The notes under the pieces are model-generated. The model was not told the DNA's origin. It worked only from the letters and a program-made list of their open reading frames with translations, and ran no database searches. Positions 44,986 to 55,868 of a DNA stretch of 64,000 nt are shown piece after piece (position 1 is the first letter of the stretch; each line of letters opens with the position of its first letter). The DNA comes from Ampullaceana balthica. Lineage: Eukaryota; Mollusca; Gastropoda; Lymnaeidae. The translations under genes and the position numbers were made by a program. Location of the stretch: assembly GCA_944989445.1 (NCBI GenBank), contig CALYLW010001075.1, forward strand, positions 1 through 64,000, in the 5' to 3' direction.

Positions 44986-45759
44986 TAATTTGTGATTAAA
45001 GGCTGTAAGCAACAATTATATCGAATTTTTGGCAGTTGATGAAATACAAGGAGTGTGCCAGTATATGAGGGAAATCAATGCTGCCAGCGATAGCAATGGT
45101 TGAACTACACACATTGCATTTTGCAGGCACACAGTGACGGTATCTGGATCAGATAAGCCTACTACCCACTAGTCGGTTCTAAGAACTAACATTAAACACA
45201 ACATTTGAACACAGAAGCCATGGACAACTGTGTAAATCAGTGCATCTTGAATCAAGGAGCTGATTTGTGACAATAAACATTTAATCACATTATTAAATTC
45301 CAAATAAACAGAGGAACTGAATTCGTATTCATTTTGGTAATTATGAGAATTGCAATTTTGGATAAATGGATTGAAATAAAGCTACTCTTAATTTTGGAAA
45401 TCTTTGGATTTGACAAGTGGATTGTTTAATTCAAACTTTGGACTATCGGATGTGTTTTGTCAAACTGAGGAAGCGTATGTATATAGTATACTTTATATCC
45501 TGTGATAGGATATTTCTTGCCTCATTTTGCCAAATTAAATTTAATGGTTTAGATGTGCCACTTGTTCAGAGTTAACAATTTTTGAATTTAGAAGTTCTCT
45601 TTTTATATGATTTATGCAATGATGGATAAATAATTACATATATGTATTGTTACATTAATACATAATTATATTGATGCATTACATTGATTACTAAATTGCT
45701 TGACTCATACAATTCTATAAAGCATTGATTACTATAAATAATTTACTACTAAAGCAAAA

Positions 45760-46730
45760 GACTTTGGGTTAGCTGGAAAAGAAATGAAAGATTTTGTCGA
45801 AGAGAAAATCAAAGTAGCCAAAGAAGAATAAAAGCAAAAAATAGCCAACGAAGAAGAGAAGCAAAAAATAGCCAAAGAAGAAGAGAAGCAAAAAATAAAC
45901 ACAGAAGAAGAGATTCAAAAGCTACTAATTTAAAGAAAAGTTAGGGTTGCAAGAATAGAAATTTAACAACTTCAATTGAACAATTAAAACTACAATCTGA
46001 CCTACAGAGCAAAGGCTACATTCCTGGTAATGCCTCAAATGAAAAGTCAACACCGAAGGATATAATCAAAGTTATACAATATGATAGCAAGAAAGAAAAA
46101 TGGATGTTTATCTGGATTATTTTTGAATCCATAATGGCCATCAAAGGTTATGATGAAAAAGATTTGCAAGCACAAGTGATGATTCAACTAACTGTAGAAG
46201 CATTTGAACTTTACAATAGTATAGATAAAGTGCACAAAAACATATATAAAAATGTCAAAAAGGCACTTTTATGTCATTTATGGAAGTCAGAAAATGATTG
46301 CAGAAAGGAATTTCACGAGATTAGAATTAAAATGGGAAAAAGGTCCTCAGATTATAGTACACGAAGCACAGGTTAAATAAATACAACTGCTGGAACTTAC
46401 AGCAATAGATACAAGCAATCCAAAGGCCATACTAGACATTGTGTTAATTGAGAAGTTCTTAGAAAACGCAACACAAGCTTTATTCACATATTTAACCGAT
46501 AAGAAAGTTCGTACCCAACAAGAGCTAACAAATACATTACGTGCATTTAACTACTCTAATCCAAATGTAGAAATGGACAAAAGACAAGATATATTTGCAT
46601 AAGTAAAAAAAAATGAAAAATAAGAACAGAAAAAAGACAATGAATGAGTCTTCCAAACCCAGTCAACATACAAACTATTTGCTGTTACTTTAACAAGTCA
46701 GGACATATGGCAAGGCATTGTTACTACAAC
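45760..46730 (+). pseudogene. gag remnant
   Basis: Begins with a charged segment (DFGLAGKEMKDFVEEKIKVA) and three nine-residue repeats KQKIAxEEE (45830-45905). The capsid-like part follows in frame 46104-46376: AIKGYDEKDLQAQVMIQLTV, ELYNSID, KSENDCRKEFHEIRIK. It ends in a single zinc knuckle near 46680-46722, C-x2-F-x4-H-x4-C, in which the second cysteine is replaced by phenylalanine. Several stops (46374 among others) break it. It belongs to the gypsy-type gag upstream of the protease. Confidence 0.75.
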
Positions 46731-46979
46731 AGAGTGAAACCAAAATAGTGTGTCATCTTATGGGAACACCATATGAAAGAAAACAGAAGAAAGATCTAGT
46801 CAAGGTCACTTTGAAAACAAAAACAGACATTCATGGAGAGGCAGATATAATCATAACTCTAGATACATATAATATGATAGACCATGGAGAAGGAATGACT
46901 ACCAAGACGTGGATAATAGAGGAAAGATGAAACAAGAAGAAACAAGATCTAGTGATACTGTAGCCACCATTGACAGTCA

Positions 46980-47290
46980 TGAAAAGCTGAAATTCTACCC
47001 AGTGTTTATCAGTAATAAGAAATGTATGTGTTTTCGCGATCCAGGGTACGCAACTATTGTGGTACACAGCATGATGGTAGAAGAATAAGAAAATGATGGT
47101 CAAAAAGACATACTTATAATGGCTGATGGAACAAAGAGAGATTTTCCAACTGCTACTCTTACCATCAACTCACCCTGGTTTCAAGATTAAGTTCGATAGA
47201 AACTTTTGAAAGATGCTATTTGTGATCTCATCAAAGGCAATTTTGAAGGTGTTGACAATTCAGATGAAATGTTTAAATCATGCTGTGACA
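46980..47290 (+). pseudogene. Retroviral-type aspartic protease remnant
   Basis: CFRDPGYATIVVHSMMVEE has the shape of the active-site loop (D-T/S-G, here D-P-G). It is followed by ILIMADGTKRDFPTATLTI, then SPWF and DAICDLIKGNFEGV, all in the order seen in gypsy proteases. Stops at about 47086, 47188 and 47197 interrupt it. The D-P-G replacement would probably inactivate it. Confidence 0.65.
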
Positions 47291-47579
47291 AATAACAACT
47301 ACGTGCCAGTGCACCAACAAGAGCCACCACGTAAAAAAAGAAAATATATACATTGATGTTGATGAGAAAATTGAAAAAGGAAGTCAACTAATGTCAAAGC
47401 AAAAATTAAAAAAAAACTAAAAGGATAAGATAAACCTATAATGGAAATACAAATGAAACTCATCAGAGACAATGAAACAAGCCACAACAAACATAACAAC
47501 CTAAATAGAGGCATATTGATTAACATTGCACAAGCAGATACATGTAAAAGAATTTAGTATTCCTGAAAAATTGCAAGAT

Positions 47580-48696
47580 ACCATTAAATAAATGACAAAT
47601 GACAGTCCTTTAGGTGGACACATGGGTGCCAAGAAAACAATTGCTATTATAGCAGAAAACTTTACTGGCCTAAAATGACTAAGCAGATAAACGAATACAT
47701 AAAGAAATGTACTATGTGTTTACGACACAATCCAAAAGATGGAAAGCACACAGCGCCAATACAATCGACTGACATGGCGAAATTCTTATTTGAGAACATT
47801 GCCATAGACCTATTAGGACCATTCAAAAAGATGTTAAAGAAAAAAACATATGTATAATTTACCATAGTGTATCGTGGAAATAGCCACCAGATGGGGTTAA
47901 GCTATTCCACTAAAACGAATAGGTGCAGAAAGTATATGCACTGAGTTACTCAATGTTTTAGCAGATATGGTTTTCCCCAAACCATTCTTTTATACAATGG
48001 CAGCCAGTTCAAATGGCAGATTACACAAGCTATTATGAAAATGCTAAATATTACGAAGGTGCACAGCACAATTTACCATCCACAATCAAATGGAGTGATT
48101 GAAAGACAATCAAGAATATGCTATCAAAAGTTACAATAGACATTGAAGACAAATGGCATGAATATTTACCTTTAGTACTATTTGCATACAACAGAAGAAA
48201 GATTGAAAGCACAGGTTTCGGTCCTTTTGAATTAATGTTTGGTCAAAACCCCTCAAGGGCATGGAACGATTTCAAAGAAAGACTAATACGCAAACAAGAT
48301 GCCATACACGACAGATATCAGTTAATGTCAGAAAGTAGAGATAAAATGATCTACAGTATTGAAACAGCAAAACAAGGACTAATCAAGCAAAGTACAAGAC
48401 ACAGAGAAATCAAAAATAAAAACAGGCAATTAAGAACATATGAGCCAGAAAAACAAGTATTAGTATTGTTGCTAAACGCAAATAATGAAAACACATGGGA
48501 AAGTCCCTACACGATTGAAGAAAAACTTAGTGATGTGACATATAGTGTCAATATAAAAGGGCATGTGAAAAAACTGCACATTGATAAACTAAGAACATAT
48601 GGTGACAATAAAGAAGAAAGACAAACAGTAAATATCTTCAGAAAAGAGAATTATGCACATAATATGGGTGCAATGGAAAAGAAAAATCCAACATAG
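47580..48696 (+). pseudogene. Integrase remnant
   Basis: SPLGGHMGAKKTIA with IKKCTMCLRHN forms the HHCC zinc finger. IAIDLLGPFKK holds the first catalytic Asp of the core. YNGSQFKW stands where DNGSQF is expected, so the second Asp reads Tyr. HPQSNGVIERQSR holds the catalytic Glu. The last open part (48118-48696) carries YLPLVLFAYNRRKIESTGFG and a GPY/F-like module (WESPYTIEEKLSDVTYSV, LHIDKLRTY). This is a gypsy-type integrase, broken by stops and frameshifts. Confidence 0.8.
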
Positions 48697-48779
48697 AAAA
48701 CATATCAGATATACCAGATACTATGAAAGATAGAGCGATGATTTTTTTTTAAAATAAAAAGATGTCATAACAAAAGAAA

Positions 48780-49800
48780 CAGGAAACACAAAAACTGTGA
48801 CTCGTAAGATACCGCTCTTAGAACATGAACCTTTCAAGAATAAAGGGTATCCTATTCCCATGGCAAATAGAGACACAGTAAAACAAGAAATTGATTACAT
48901 ACTCAATAAATAGATGTAAAAAAAAATTTGACTATAAATCCCTTATATATGAGACATAACTAAAAGTAGTGATTATGTTTAAATGCGACGTTTACAGACT
49001 GAAACAGAACTATCTCCTCTGGTTTTAAAACTGGACGCAGGGACAGTAGGGGGTGTAAACATCGACAATCGGCGTCAACGCGTGAACTGAACTGTCACGT
49101 TAAAGAATTATAAACAAATGTTCCGATAGTCCGATCGCTTAAACTTACAAATCAAGTTAATATAAGGGATTTAAAAACACCAAAATAAAAGCAGTTGAAG
49201 CTAACTATACCTCACCAACTGTCATATTCAAAAAGAAAAATGGAAAGATTCGAATATGCTGTGATTACAGACAATTGAATATTATTACACCCTTTGGACC
49301 ATGAACCTATTGGAGACCCAAGAGACATAGTATAGAGAATTGTTAATTCCAAAAAAGTTACTACACATGGCTTGAACATCGGTCTTTTAGTAGATAAACA
49401 TGGATCCTGCTGATGTTAAATATATTGCATTTGTAGCTATCGATGAAGCATATGAATGTTTAGTGATGCCATTTGGATCAGTCAACAATACAGCCACTTT
49501 TAGCAGATTTATGAAAGTGATGTTACAAGGCATTCCAAATGTGGTACATTACATTGACGACAGATCTATTCACACCAAAGATTGGGAAAAGCACATCCAT
49601 ACACTTGAAGCTGTACTGGATAGACTCAAGAAACATAATATTACAATCTCACCTGAAAAAATAAACATTGTTAAAAAATATATTGATTTGCTGGGATACA
49701 GAATAGACGGAGGTAAAGTCACTCCAACTGCAGAGAACAAAAAAATATCTTTAACCTGTCAGTCCCAAAATCAAAGAAACAAGTTCAACCCCTGCTAGGG
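48780..49800 (+). pseudogene. Reverse transcriptase remnant, split by a MITE
   Basis: The RT starts right after the integrase: TRKIPLLEHEPFKNKGYPIP with KQEIDYILN. It is then interrupted by about 255 bp of foreign DNA (48926-49180) and resumes at AVEANYTSPTVIFKKKNGKI and RICCDYRQLNI. The 132-codon frame 49400-49798 has MPFGSVNNTATFSRFM and VVHYIDDRSIHTKDWEKHI, with the catalytic YIDD, then LLGYRIDGGKVTPT. This is a Ty3/gypsy-type RT. It is preceded by a frameshifted stretch at 49290-49400. Confidence 0.85.
48926..49180. mobile_element. MITE family X, copy 2, inside RT
   Basis: Ends ACTATAAATCCCTTATATAT (48931 on) and ATATAAGGGATTTAAA (49160 on) are inverted. The left 60 bp are the reverse complement of 30205-30272. 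It separates RT residues that are adjacent in related proteins, so the insertion postdates the gypsy element. Target duplication not resolvable. Confidence 0.75.
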
Positions 49801-50333
49801 CTATTTAACTGTTATAGACCATTCATTGAAAACTATAGAGAAATTGTTCACCAACTTACAGAAATTACGAAACACACAGATGTTCTGACATTTCAGTTTT
49901 TAGGAGATAGCTTCAAAGGATTGGAAAACATTAAGCAAGCATTTAGGAAGAAACCTATCCTAGTTACACCCCAGTGGGACACACCTTTCATAGTTTCCAC
50001 TGATGCATTATCCGTTGCATTAGGAGCTTGCCTTATGCAAGAACATGATGGTATTCTTTACGTAACTACAGCACTATAGAGAGAGAATGTTTGGCCATAG
50101 TGTGGGCTCTACAAAAACTGCAAAAATACCTACTAGTTAGCAAATTCACTCTACTAACAGACCACAAACCACTTGTTGCATTTATCAAAAAGAAAATAAG
50201 CAACGCAAAAATCAATCGATGGGTTATGTTATTAGCAGGCTACAAATTTGACAATAAACCTGTTAAAGGAAAGGACAATATTGTTGCAGACATTCTAAGT
50301 AGAATGAAAATAATACAGTCATTCTGGCTGTAA
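49800..50333 (+). pseudogene. RT thumb and RNase H remnant
   Basis: GLFNCYRPFIENYREIVHQL (thumb-side region after RT) is followed by FIVSTDALSVALGACLMQE (RNase H first catalytic Asp), then ECLAIVWALQKLQKYLLVSK and FTLLTDHKPLVAFIKKK (TDHKPL motif), ending VKGKDNIVADILSRM. The last 80 codons (50091-50333) are open. Only about 360 bp follow before the 3' LTR, and they contain no integrase. Confidence 0.85.
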
Positions 50334-50691
50334 ATTAACGAACAAGGAAAAGAGAAACTGTATTAGTATTAGTATTTGCCAAACAACTAAAAAGAACCAA
50401 TGTTTGAAATCTACTAGACAGTATATATACAATTTTTGTATTATGATTCTTTAAAGTTATTTGAATTGCAAAAATTACAGGTGTGTTAAAATTTCAGTTC
50501 CATTCTTTTTAATACAAGCAGACTTTTGAAGTCCTGCATATTTTTTTCTTGATTTCAATGTCGGGATATTGTTTGTAAAACAGTGATTGTTAATAGATGA
50601 TGAATATTTGAGTATAGATAAAACATTTTGCTGTAATAAAACCAAAAATTGTTTAAGTAAATAACATTTGTTTTTCAATGATGATGGTGAA

Positions 50692-50982
50692 TTTCACTTG
50701 AGAATCACCATATTGAGAAGAGAGAGAGAGAGAGAGTGAGATCACGTGATAGGTGAGTGTTAGAAGGTTTGAGAGAGGAACAAGATGGTTGAGTGGTACT
50801 CATAACCTGCATCCACCATGTGAACACTAAAATATATTCTTGTACATACTGATTTATATATTCATAGCACATTCCAGTATTAAAGTTCATTTTATTTACC
50901 ATACGTGTTTCATGGAATCATTGTGCGAGAGATGTTAATATTTGATAACGCCTACTAACACACATGAAACGTGATGTGTGAC

Positions 50983-50983
<1 letters not shown>
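50692..50983 (+). repeat. 3' LTR (LTR C)
   Basis: About 292 bp, TTTCACTTGAGAATCACC...GTGTGACA (first dinucleotide mutated from TG). A short (GA)n lies near 50718. No good polypurine tract is seen upstream, which fits decay. Confidence 0.8.
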
Positions 50984-51019
<36 letters not shown>

Positions 51020-51369
51020 ATATATATAATTTATTATGTATGTCATCGTAAATATTTACATATTCATTAATATAAGGTACTTACATGTTAATAACGTTAA
51101 TTGTAACGCTCATGTGTATTTGAAGACTTGATGACTTCTCTTTGCTGTAAACCAAGGCGAAGATAAATAAATCTGATCACTAGCTGTTAGGTACACTTAT
51201 ATTACAATATGAATAAATTCATAAAGCATTGTCTTTTCATATTTATGGCTGTTAATTTACATTTTTTCTCATTAGTAGAGATTACATAATAGAATTTAAT
51301 TTAAAAGCTATGAATATTTGAATTATATACATATATATATATATATGTATATTTATATATATATATATG
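50984..51369. repeat. (TA)n tracts and AT-rich flank
   Basis: TA repeats at 50984-51029 and 51320-51369 with AT-rich DNA between. The first is the right half of the microsatellite that received the gypsy element. Confidence 0.8.
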
Positions 51370-51399
51370 AATGGAAAAAATTGTTTCAATTTAAAAGAA

Positions 51400-51411
51400 G
51401 TATACTTACTA
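51400..51411 (-). other. Consensus splice donor overlapping the ankyrin stop codon
   Basis: On the minus strand TTTTTACGTTAGTAAGTAT: GTAAGT matches the donor consensus and its G is the last base of the TAG stop. The ankyrin frame would continue in a downstream exon not identified here. Confidence 0.5.
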
Positions 51412-54400
51412 ACGTAAAAACAATTCCTGGCGATTATTTAATGTGTTTAAAAAAGCAACAATTTCATCATGGTTATGTTTTGATGCTATTTGAATTGATG
51501 TTTTTCCATTTTTCTGCTTCTCTTTTGCATTAGCTCCCTTTTCAATAAGCAGAGCTACTACATCTTTATGACCATTCTGGGATGCTAAGTAGAGTGCCGA
51601 CAATCCACAATATTTTTTCCCATTTACATTAGCCCCTCTATCAATAAGCAGAGCCACTACATCTTTATGACCATTATGTGATGCTATGTGAAGTGCCGTC
51701 CAACCAGCTTTCTCCTTCAACTTAATTTTAGTGAATTTTTCAATACACACAGCCATTATATTTTTTTTACCATTCCTTGATGCCATGTGAAGTAACTTCG
51801 ATTCAATTACAATTGCATCATTTACATTAGCACCATTTTCAATAAGCAGAACCACTAAATCTGTATGACCTTTATCAGATGCTATGTGAAGAGGCGTCCA
51901 TCCATTATTATTCTTCTCTTGTACATTAGCTTCATTTTCAATCAGCAGAGCCACTAAATCTTGATGACCATTATGTGATGCTAAGTGAAGTGCCGACGAT
52001 CCATACTTGTTTTTCTCATTTACATTAGCATCATTTTCAATCAGCAGTGCCACTACATCTTTATGACCATTCTGGGATGCTAAGTGAAGTGCCGACGATC
52101 CATAATTGTTTTTCTCATTTACATTAGCATCATTTTCAATCAGCAGCGCCACTACATCTTTATGACCATTGTTGGATGCTAAGTGGAGTGCCGTTAATCC
52201 TTTATATCCTTTATCATTTACATTAGCCCCATTTTCAATCAACAGCGCCAATAAATCTTTATAACCACTCTGCGATGCTACTAAAAGTGACATCCTTTCA
52301 TTTGTATATTTTTCATTTACATTCACACCCGCTTTAATTAACAGTGCCATTACATCTGTATGACCATTTTGGGATGCTATTGAGAGTGCAGTCCATTCAT
52401 CTTCATCTTTTGCATTAACATTAGCCCCATTTTCAACCAGCATCTCCACTATATCTTTATGACCACTCTCGGATGATACTAAAAGAGGCGTAGATTCATT
52501 TATATCTTTTTCATTTACATTCGCACCCGCTTTAATTAAAAGCGCCACGACATCTTTATGTCCATATTTGGATGCTATGTAAAGTGACGTATGTTTATAT
52601 AGATCTTTCTCATCTATATTGGCCCCCTTCTCAATAAGAAGGCCCACTACTTCTTTATGACCATTCTGGGATGCTACAAAAAGTGGCGTCCATCCATTTG
52701 TATTTTTTGCATTTACATTCGCACCTGCTTTAAATAAAAGCGCCACGACATCTTTATGTCCTTTTTTGGATGCTATGTAAAGTGACGTCTGTTTATATAG
52801 ATCTTTCTCATCTATATTGGCCCCCTTCTCAATAAGAAGGCCCACTACTTCTTTATGACCATTGTATGATGCTATGTGAAGTGCCGACGATCCATAAATG
52901 TTTTTCTCATTTACATTAGCCTCATTCTCAATCAGCAGTGCCACTACATCTTTATGTCCATTCTGAGATGCTAAGTGAAGTGACGTTAAACCTTTATATC
53001 CTTTATCATTTACATTAGTCCCATTTTCAATCAACAGCGTCACTACATCTTTATGACCATTCTGGGATGCTATAGAGAGTGCAGTCCATTCATCTTCCCC
53101 TATTGCATTTACATTCAAACCATTTTCAATCAGCATCTCCACTACTTCTTTATGACCATTCTGGGATGCTACAAAAAGTGGCGTCCATCCATTTGTATCT
53201 TTTGCATTTACATTTGCACCTGCTTTAATTAATAGCGCCACTACATCTGTATGACCATTTTGGGATGCAAAAGAGAGTGCAGTCCATTCATCTTCCTCTT
53301 TTGCATTTACATTCGAACCATTTTCAATCAGCATCTCCACTACATCTTTATGACCATTATGGGATGCTACAAAAAGTGGCGTCCATCCATTTGTATCTTT
53401 TTCATTTACATTTGCACCTGCTTTAATTAATAGCGCCACTACATCTGTATGACCATTTTGGGATGCTATAGAGAGTGCAGTCCATTTATCTTCCCTGTGT
53501 ACATTACTATTCGCCCCATTTTCAATCAGCATCTCCACTATATCTTTATAACCATTCTTGGATGCTACAAAAAGTGGCGTCCATCCATTTGTATCTTTTT
53601 CATTTACATTCGCACCCGCTGTAATTAACAGTGCCACTACATCTTTATGTCCGTTTTTTGATGCCATGTAAAGTGACGCCTTTCCATTATTATTTTTATC
53701 ATTTATTTTCGACCCCTTTCCAATGAGCAATGCCACTACATCTATATGGCCATTCTGGGATGCTATGGAAAGTGCGGTCATGCCATTATAATTTTTCTCA
53801 TTTACATAAGTCCCATTTTCAATCAGCAGCGTGATTACATCTATGTGACCATTAAGAGATGCCATTGACAATGCCATCCATCCATTATTATTTTTCTCAT
53901 TTACATTAGCCCCCTTTGCAATAAGCAGCGTCACTACATCTACTTGACCATTTAAGGATGCTATGGAAAGTGCCGTACATCCATTATTATTTTTCTCATT
54001 TACATTTGCCTCGTTTTCAATTAGCAGCGACACTACATCTATATGACCATTTTGGGATGCTATGTGAAGTGCCGTCCATTTATCTTTCTCTTTCACATTT
54101 ACTTTAACTCCATTTTCAATCAGCAGAGCCACTACATCTCTATGACCATTTTGTGATGCCATGTAAAGTGACGTCCGTCCATACTTCTCTTTCTGATCTA
54201 CACTAGCCCCATTTTTAATTAGCAGTGTCACTATATCTGTGTTACCATTTTGAGATGCCATTTGAAGTGACGTCCATTCATTAGTATCTTTTACATTTAT
54301 GTTCAACACCGTTTCAATCATCATTTCCAGTATATCTATATGACCATTCTGGCATGCTATGATATGTGTGGGACATCCGTTTTCATTCTTTTCATGTACA

Positions 54401-54561
54401 TTAGCCTTCTTTTCAACAAGCAGATCCACTACAACCGTGTTACTATTCTGGCATAATTTGTTAATTTTTTTCTTTTTTTTGTTCTCATTCCAATTAGCGC
54501 AATATCCAATGACAAACACCTCATCTGTGTGACCATTTTCTGATGCTGTACAAATTGCCAT
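51409..54561 (-). CDS. Giant ankyrin-repeat exon (1050 codons, intact)
   Basis: Uninterrupted open frame encoding about 31 consecutive ankyrin repeats of 33 residues with a strong consensus (NGxTALxIASQNGHKDVVALL then IENGANVNEK). Ankyrin arrays form stacked helix-turn-helix scaffolds that bind proteins; no catalytic domain, signal peptide or membrane segment is present. Repeat 2 region is irregular (KKKKKINKLCQNSNTVVV), so the first one to two repeats are degenerate. An in-frame TAA lies 9 bases before the first ATG. A candidate acceptor TTTGTACAG ends 15 bases inside the ORF, so the true start may be a splice site. At the 3' end CGTTA/GTAAGTAT overlaps the stop codon TAG, so this is probably an internal exon. 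Central repeats show a 66-residue two-repeat higher-order period. No other gene is adjacent within 1 kb. Partners and function unknown. Confidence 0.85.
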   Translation of the reverse strand: MAICTASENGHTDEVFVIGYCANWNENKKKKKINKLCQNSNTVVVDLLVEKKANVHEKNENGCPTHIIACQNGHIDILEMMIETVLNINVKDTNEWTSLQMASQNGNTDIVTLLIKNGASVDQKEKYGRTSLYMASQNGHRDVVALLIENGVKVNVKEKDKWTALHIASQNGHIDVVSLLIENEANVNEKNNNGCTALSIASLNGQVDVVTLLIAKGANVNEKNNNGWMALSMASLNGHIDVITLLIENGTYVNEKNYNGMTALSIASQNGHIDVVALLIGKGSKINDKNNNGKASLYMASKNGHKDVVALLITAGANVNEKDTNGWTPLFVASKNGYKDIVEMLIENGANSNVHREDKWTALSIASQNGHTDVVALLIKAGANVNEKDTNGWTPLFVASHNGHKDVVEMLIENGSNVNAKEEDEWTALSFASQNGHTDVVALLIKAGANVNAKDTNGWTPLFVASQNGHKEVVEMLIENGLNVNAIGEDEWTALSIASQNGHKDVVTLLIENGTNVNDKGYKGLTSLHLASQNGHKDVVALLIENEANVNEKNIYGSSALHIASYNGHKEVVGLLIEKGANIDEKDLYKQTSLYIASKKGHKDVVALLFKAGANVNAKNTNGWTPLFVASQNGHKEVVGLLIEKGANIDEKDLYKHTSLYIASKYGHKDVVALLIKAGANVNEKDINESTPLLVSSESGHKDIVEMLVENGANVNAKDEDEWTALSIASQNGHTDVMALLIKAGVNVNEKYTNERMSLLVASQSGYKDLLALLIENGANVNDKGYKGLTALHLASNNGHKDVVALLIENDANVNEKNNYGSSALHLASQNGHKDVVALLIENDANVNEKNKYGSSALHLASHNGHQDLVALLIENEANVQEKNNNGWTPLHIASDKGHTDLVVLLIENGANVNDAIVIESKLLHMASRNGKKNIMAVCIEKFTKIKLKEKAGWTALHIASHNGHKDVVALLIDRGANVNGKKYCGLSALYLASQNGHKDVVALLIEKGANAKEKQKNGKTSIQIASKHNHDEIVAFLNTLNNRQELFLR

Positions 54562-55320
54562 CCATATTTAAAACAACTTCATGTATAAATTATCTCACTG
54601 CGCGTTTCTATTGAATGTGTTTTTTCCAAGTTATTATTTCCTTCAATGATAGAAAGACATATTTTTAAATGAAATAAAACAAATCTGTATTGTATGAATC
54701 AATTTGATATTCTTTAATGTCCCTATATATATTAATATTGTATGCATACGATTTTTTTTTAAAATGCGAACGTTTATTTTTTAAATGAAGTACTGTTGTT
54801 ATATTGTTAATGAACTTTTTTAAAATTTAAATTTAATTTTAAGTTTTATACATTATTTTTCATGAATATTGATAACAATTTTCAGTTATTGTTATCAGGT
54901 TCTCAATTATTAAGAAAAAAAATGATTTTAATAAAATTACAAATTTTTCAATTATTTAGTATTAACACGGATAAACACTCGTCTTAATGCATGCGGAATC
55001 AATAAATGTACATGCCTCTTGGAAACAAACTCAACCAGTTATAGAATGTTTAAGTTTTTTTCAATCTTTTCTATTTTTATGACTATTTTGGGGGATCAAA
55101 TACTTTTTTAAGACCAACTCCATTACATGTGTAGGAAAAATATACAATTTAGTATGTCTTTCCTACTTGTAACTTGGGGATTTATAATATGTTTATGTAT
55201 GTTAAAAAGTGTTTGTTTTGATATAATTTTACTTTATAGTTCCAAATCATGTATTGATAATACTTCCTAGAAATAGAATGCAGTAACTAAAATGGTCTAA
55301 TATGAAACATAACTCTAATT
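54562..55320. other. AT-rich DNA upstream of the ankyrin exon
   Basis: No promoter or upstream exon is recognisable. A minus-strand pyrimidine tract is weak. No other repeats seen. Confidence 0.4.
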
Positions 55321-55324
55321 GTTA

Positions 55325-55560
55325 TTTTACTAGCAGAATACCTGCGTTATTCAACGGAAAAGTAAGAATTAGTCTGCTTCGGGAACCCGCGTACCAAATA
55401 TCTTGAAAATGGGACCATAAGTAACAAAGACTGTTGGAAAAGTGCAAAATTGTGTTAAAAATTGTTGTAAATCCTTCAAAATAATGTTGTTCAACGGTTT
55501 CGGTTATAGCACGGAAGCCGCTCACAGAATTTCTTGAAAATTTGTCAATAAATATTAATG
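55325..55560. mobile_element. Possible Helitron-like 5' fragment
   Basis: ACTAGCAGAATACCTGCGTT at 55328 resembles the TACTAGCTGACCCGCG starts at 27.1 and 58.3 kb. No 3' end found. The chance minus frame 55525-55322 covers it. Confidence 0.3.
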
Positions 55561-55790
55561 TTTATCATGGCGAACGTTGTCGACACTAGAGACAGTTACG
55601 TGTAGGATTTCGAAATCCTTTGTACCAAATATGATTGAGAAAAATGAATTGTAGTCAGAGACTTTTGCTGGAGTGTACTTAACTTAAATTTATAAAATTT
55701 CATGGCGATCAGCAGGAACGGCCTATGGAGGTGCAGCTGGGGCAATCGCCCAAGGCCCGCGCTGAGAGGGGCCCTGCGAATCAGACTTGA

Positions 55791-55868
55791 GAATATTTCT
55801 CATAACATAAATATTAGAATATTTCTCATAACATAAATATGAGAATATTTCTCATAACATAAATATAT
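55791..55868. repeat. Three tandem 26-bp units
   Basis: GAATATTTCTCATAACATAA plus ATATTA at 55791, 55817 and 55843, nearly perfect. Confidence 0.92.

Larger units (their letters stand above)
43685..50983 (+). mobile_element. Gmr1-like Ty3/gypsy element, decayed
   Basis: LTRs with TGTCA...TGACA ends stand at both sides; the 5' one is doubled. The element sits inside a (TA) microsatellite (43637-43684 and 50984-51029). Coding order from frame-corrected motifs is gag, protease (about 47.0 kb), integrase (47.6-48.7 kb), RT (48.8-49.8 kb), RNase H (49.9-50.33 kb). Ty3/gypsy elements normally have integrase last. Integrase before RT in a gypsy-type element is the hallmark of the Gmr1 group. Stops and frameshifts are everywhere, so it is inactive. 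Confidence 0.85.
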
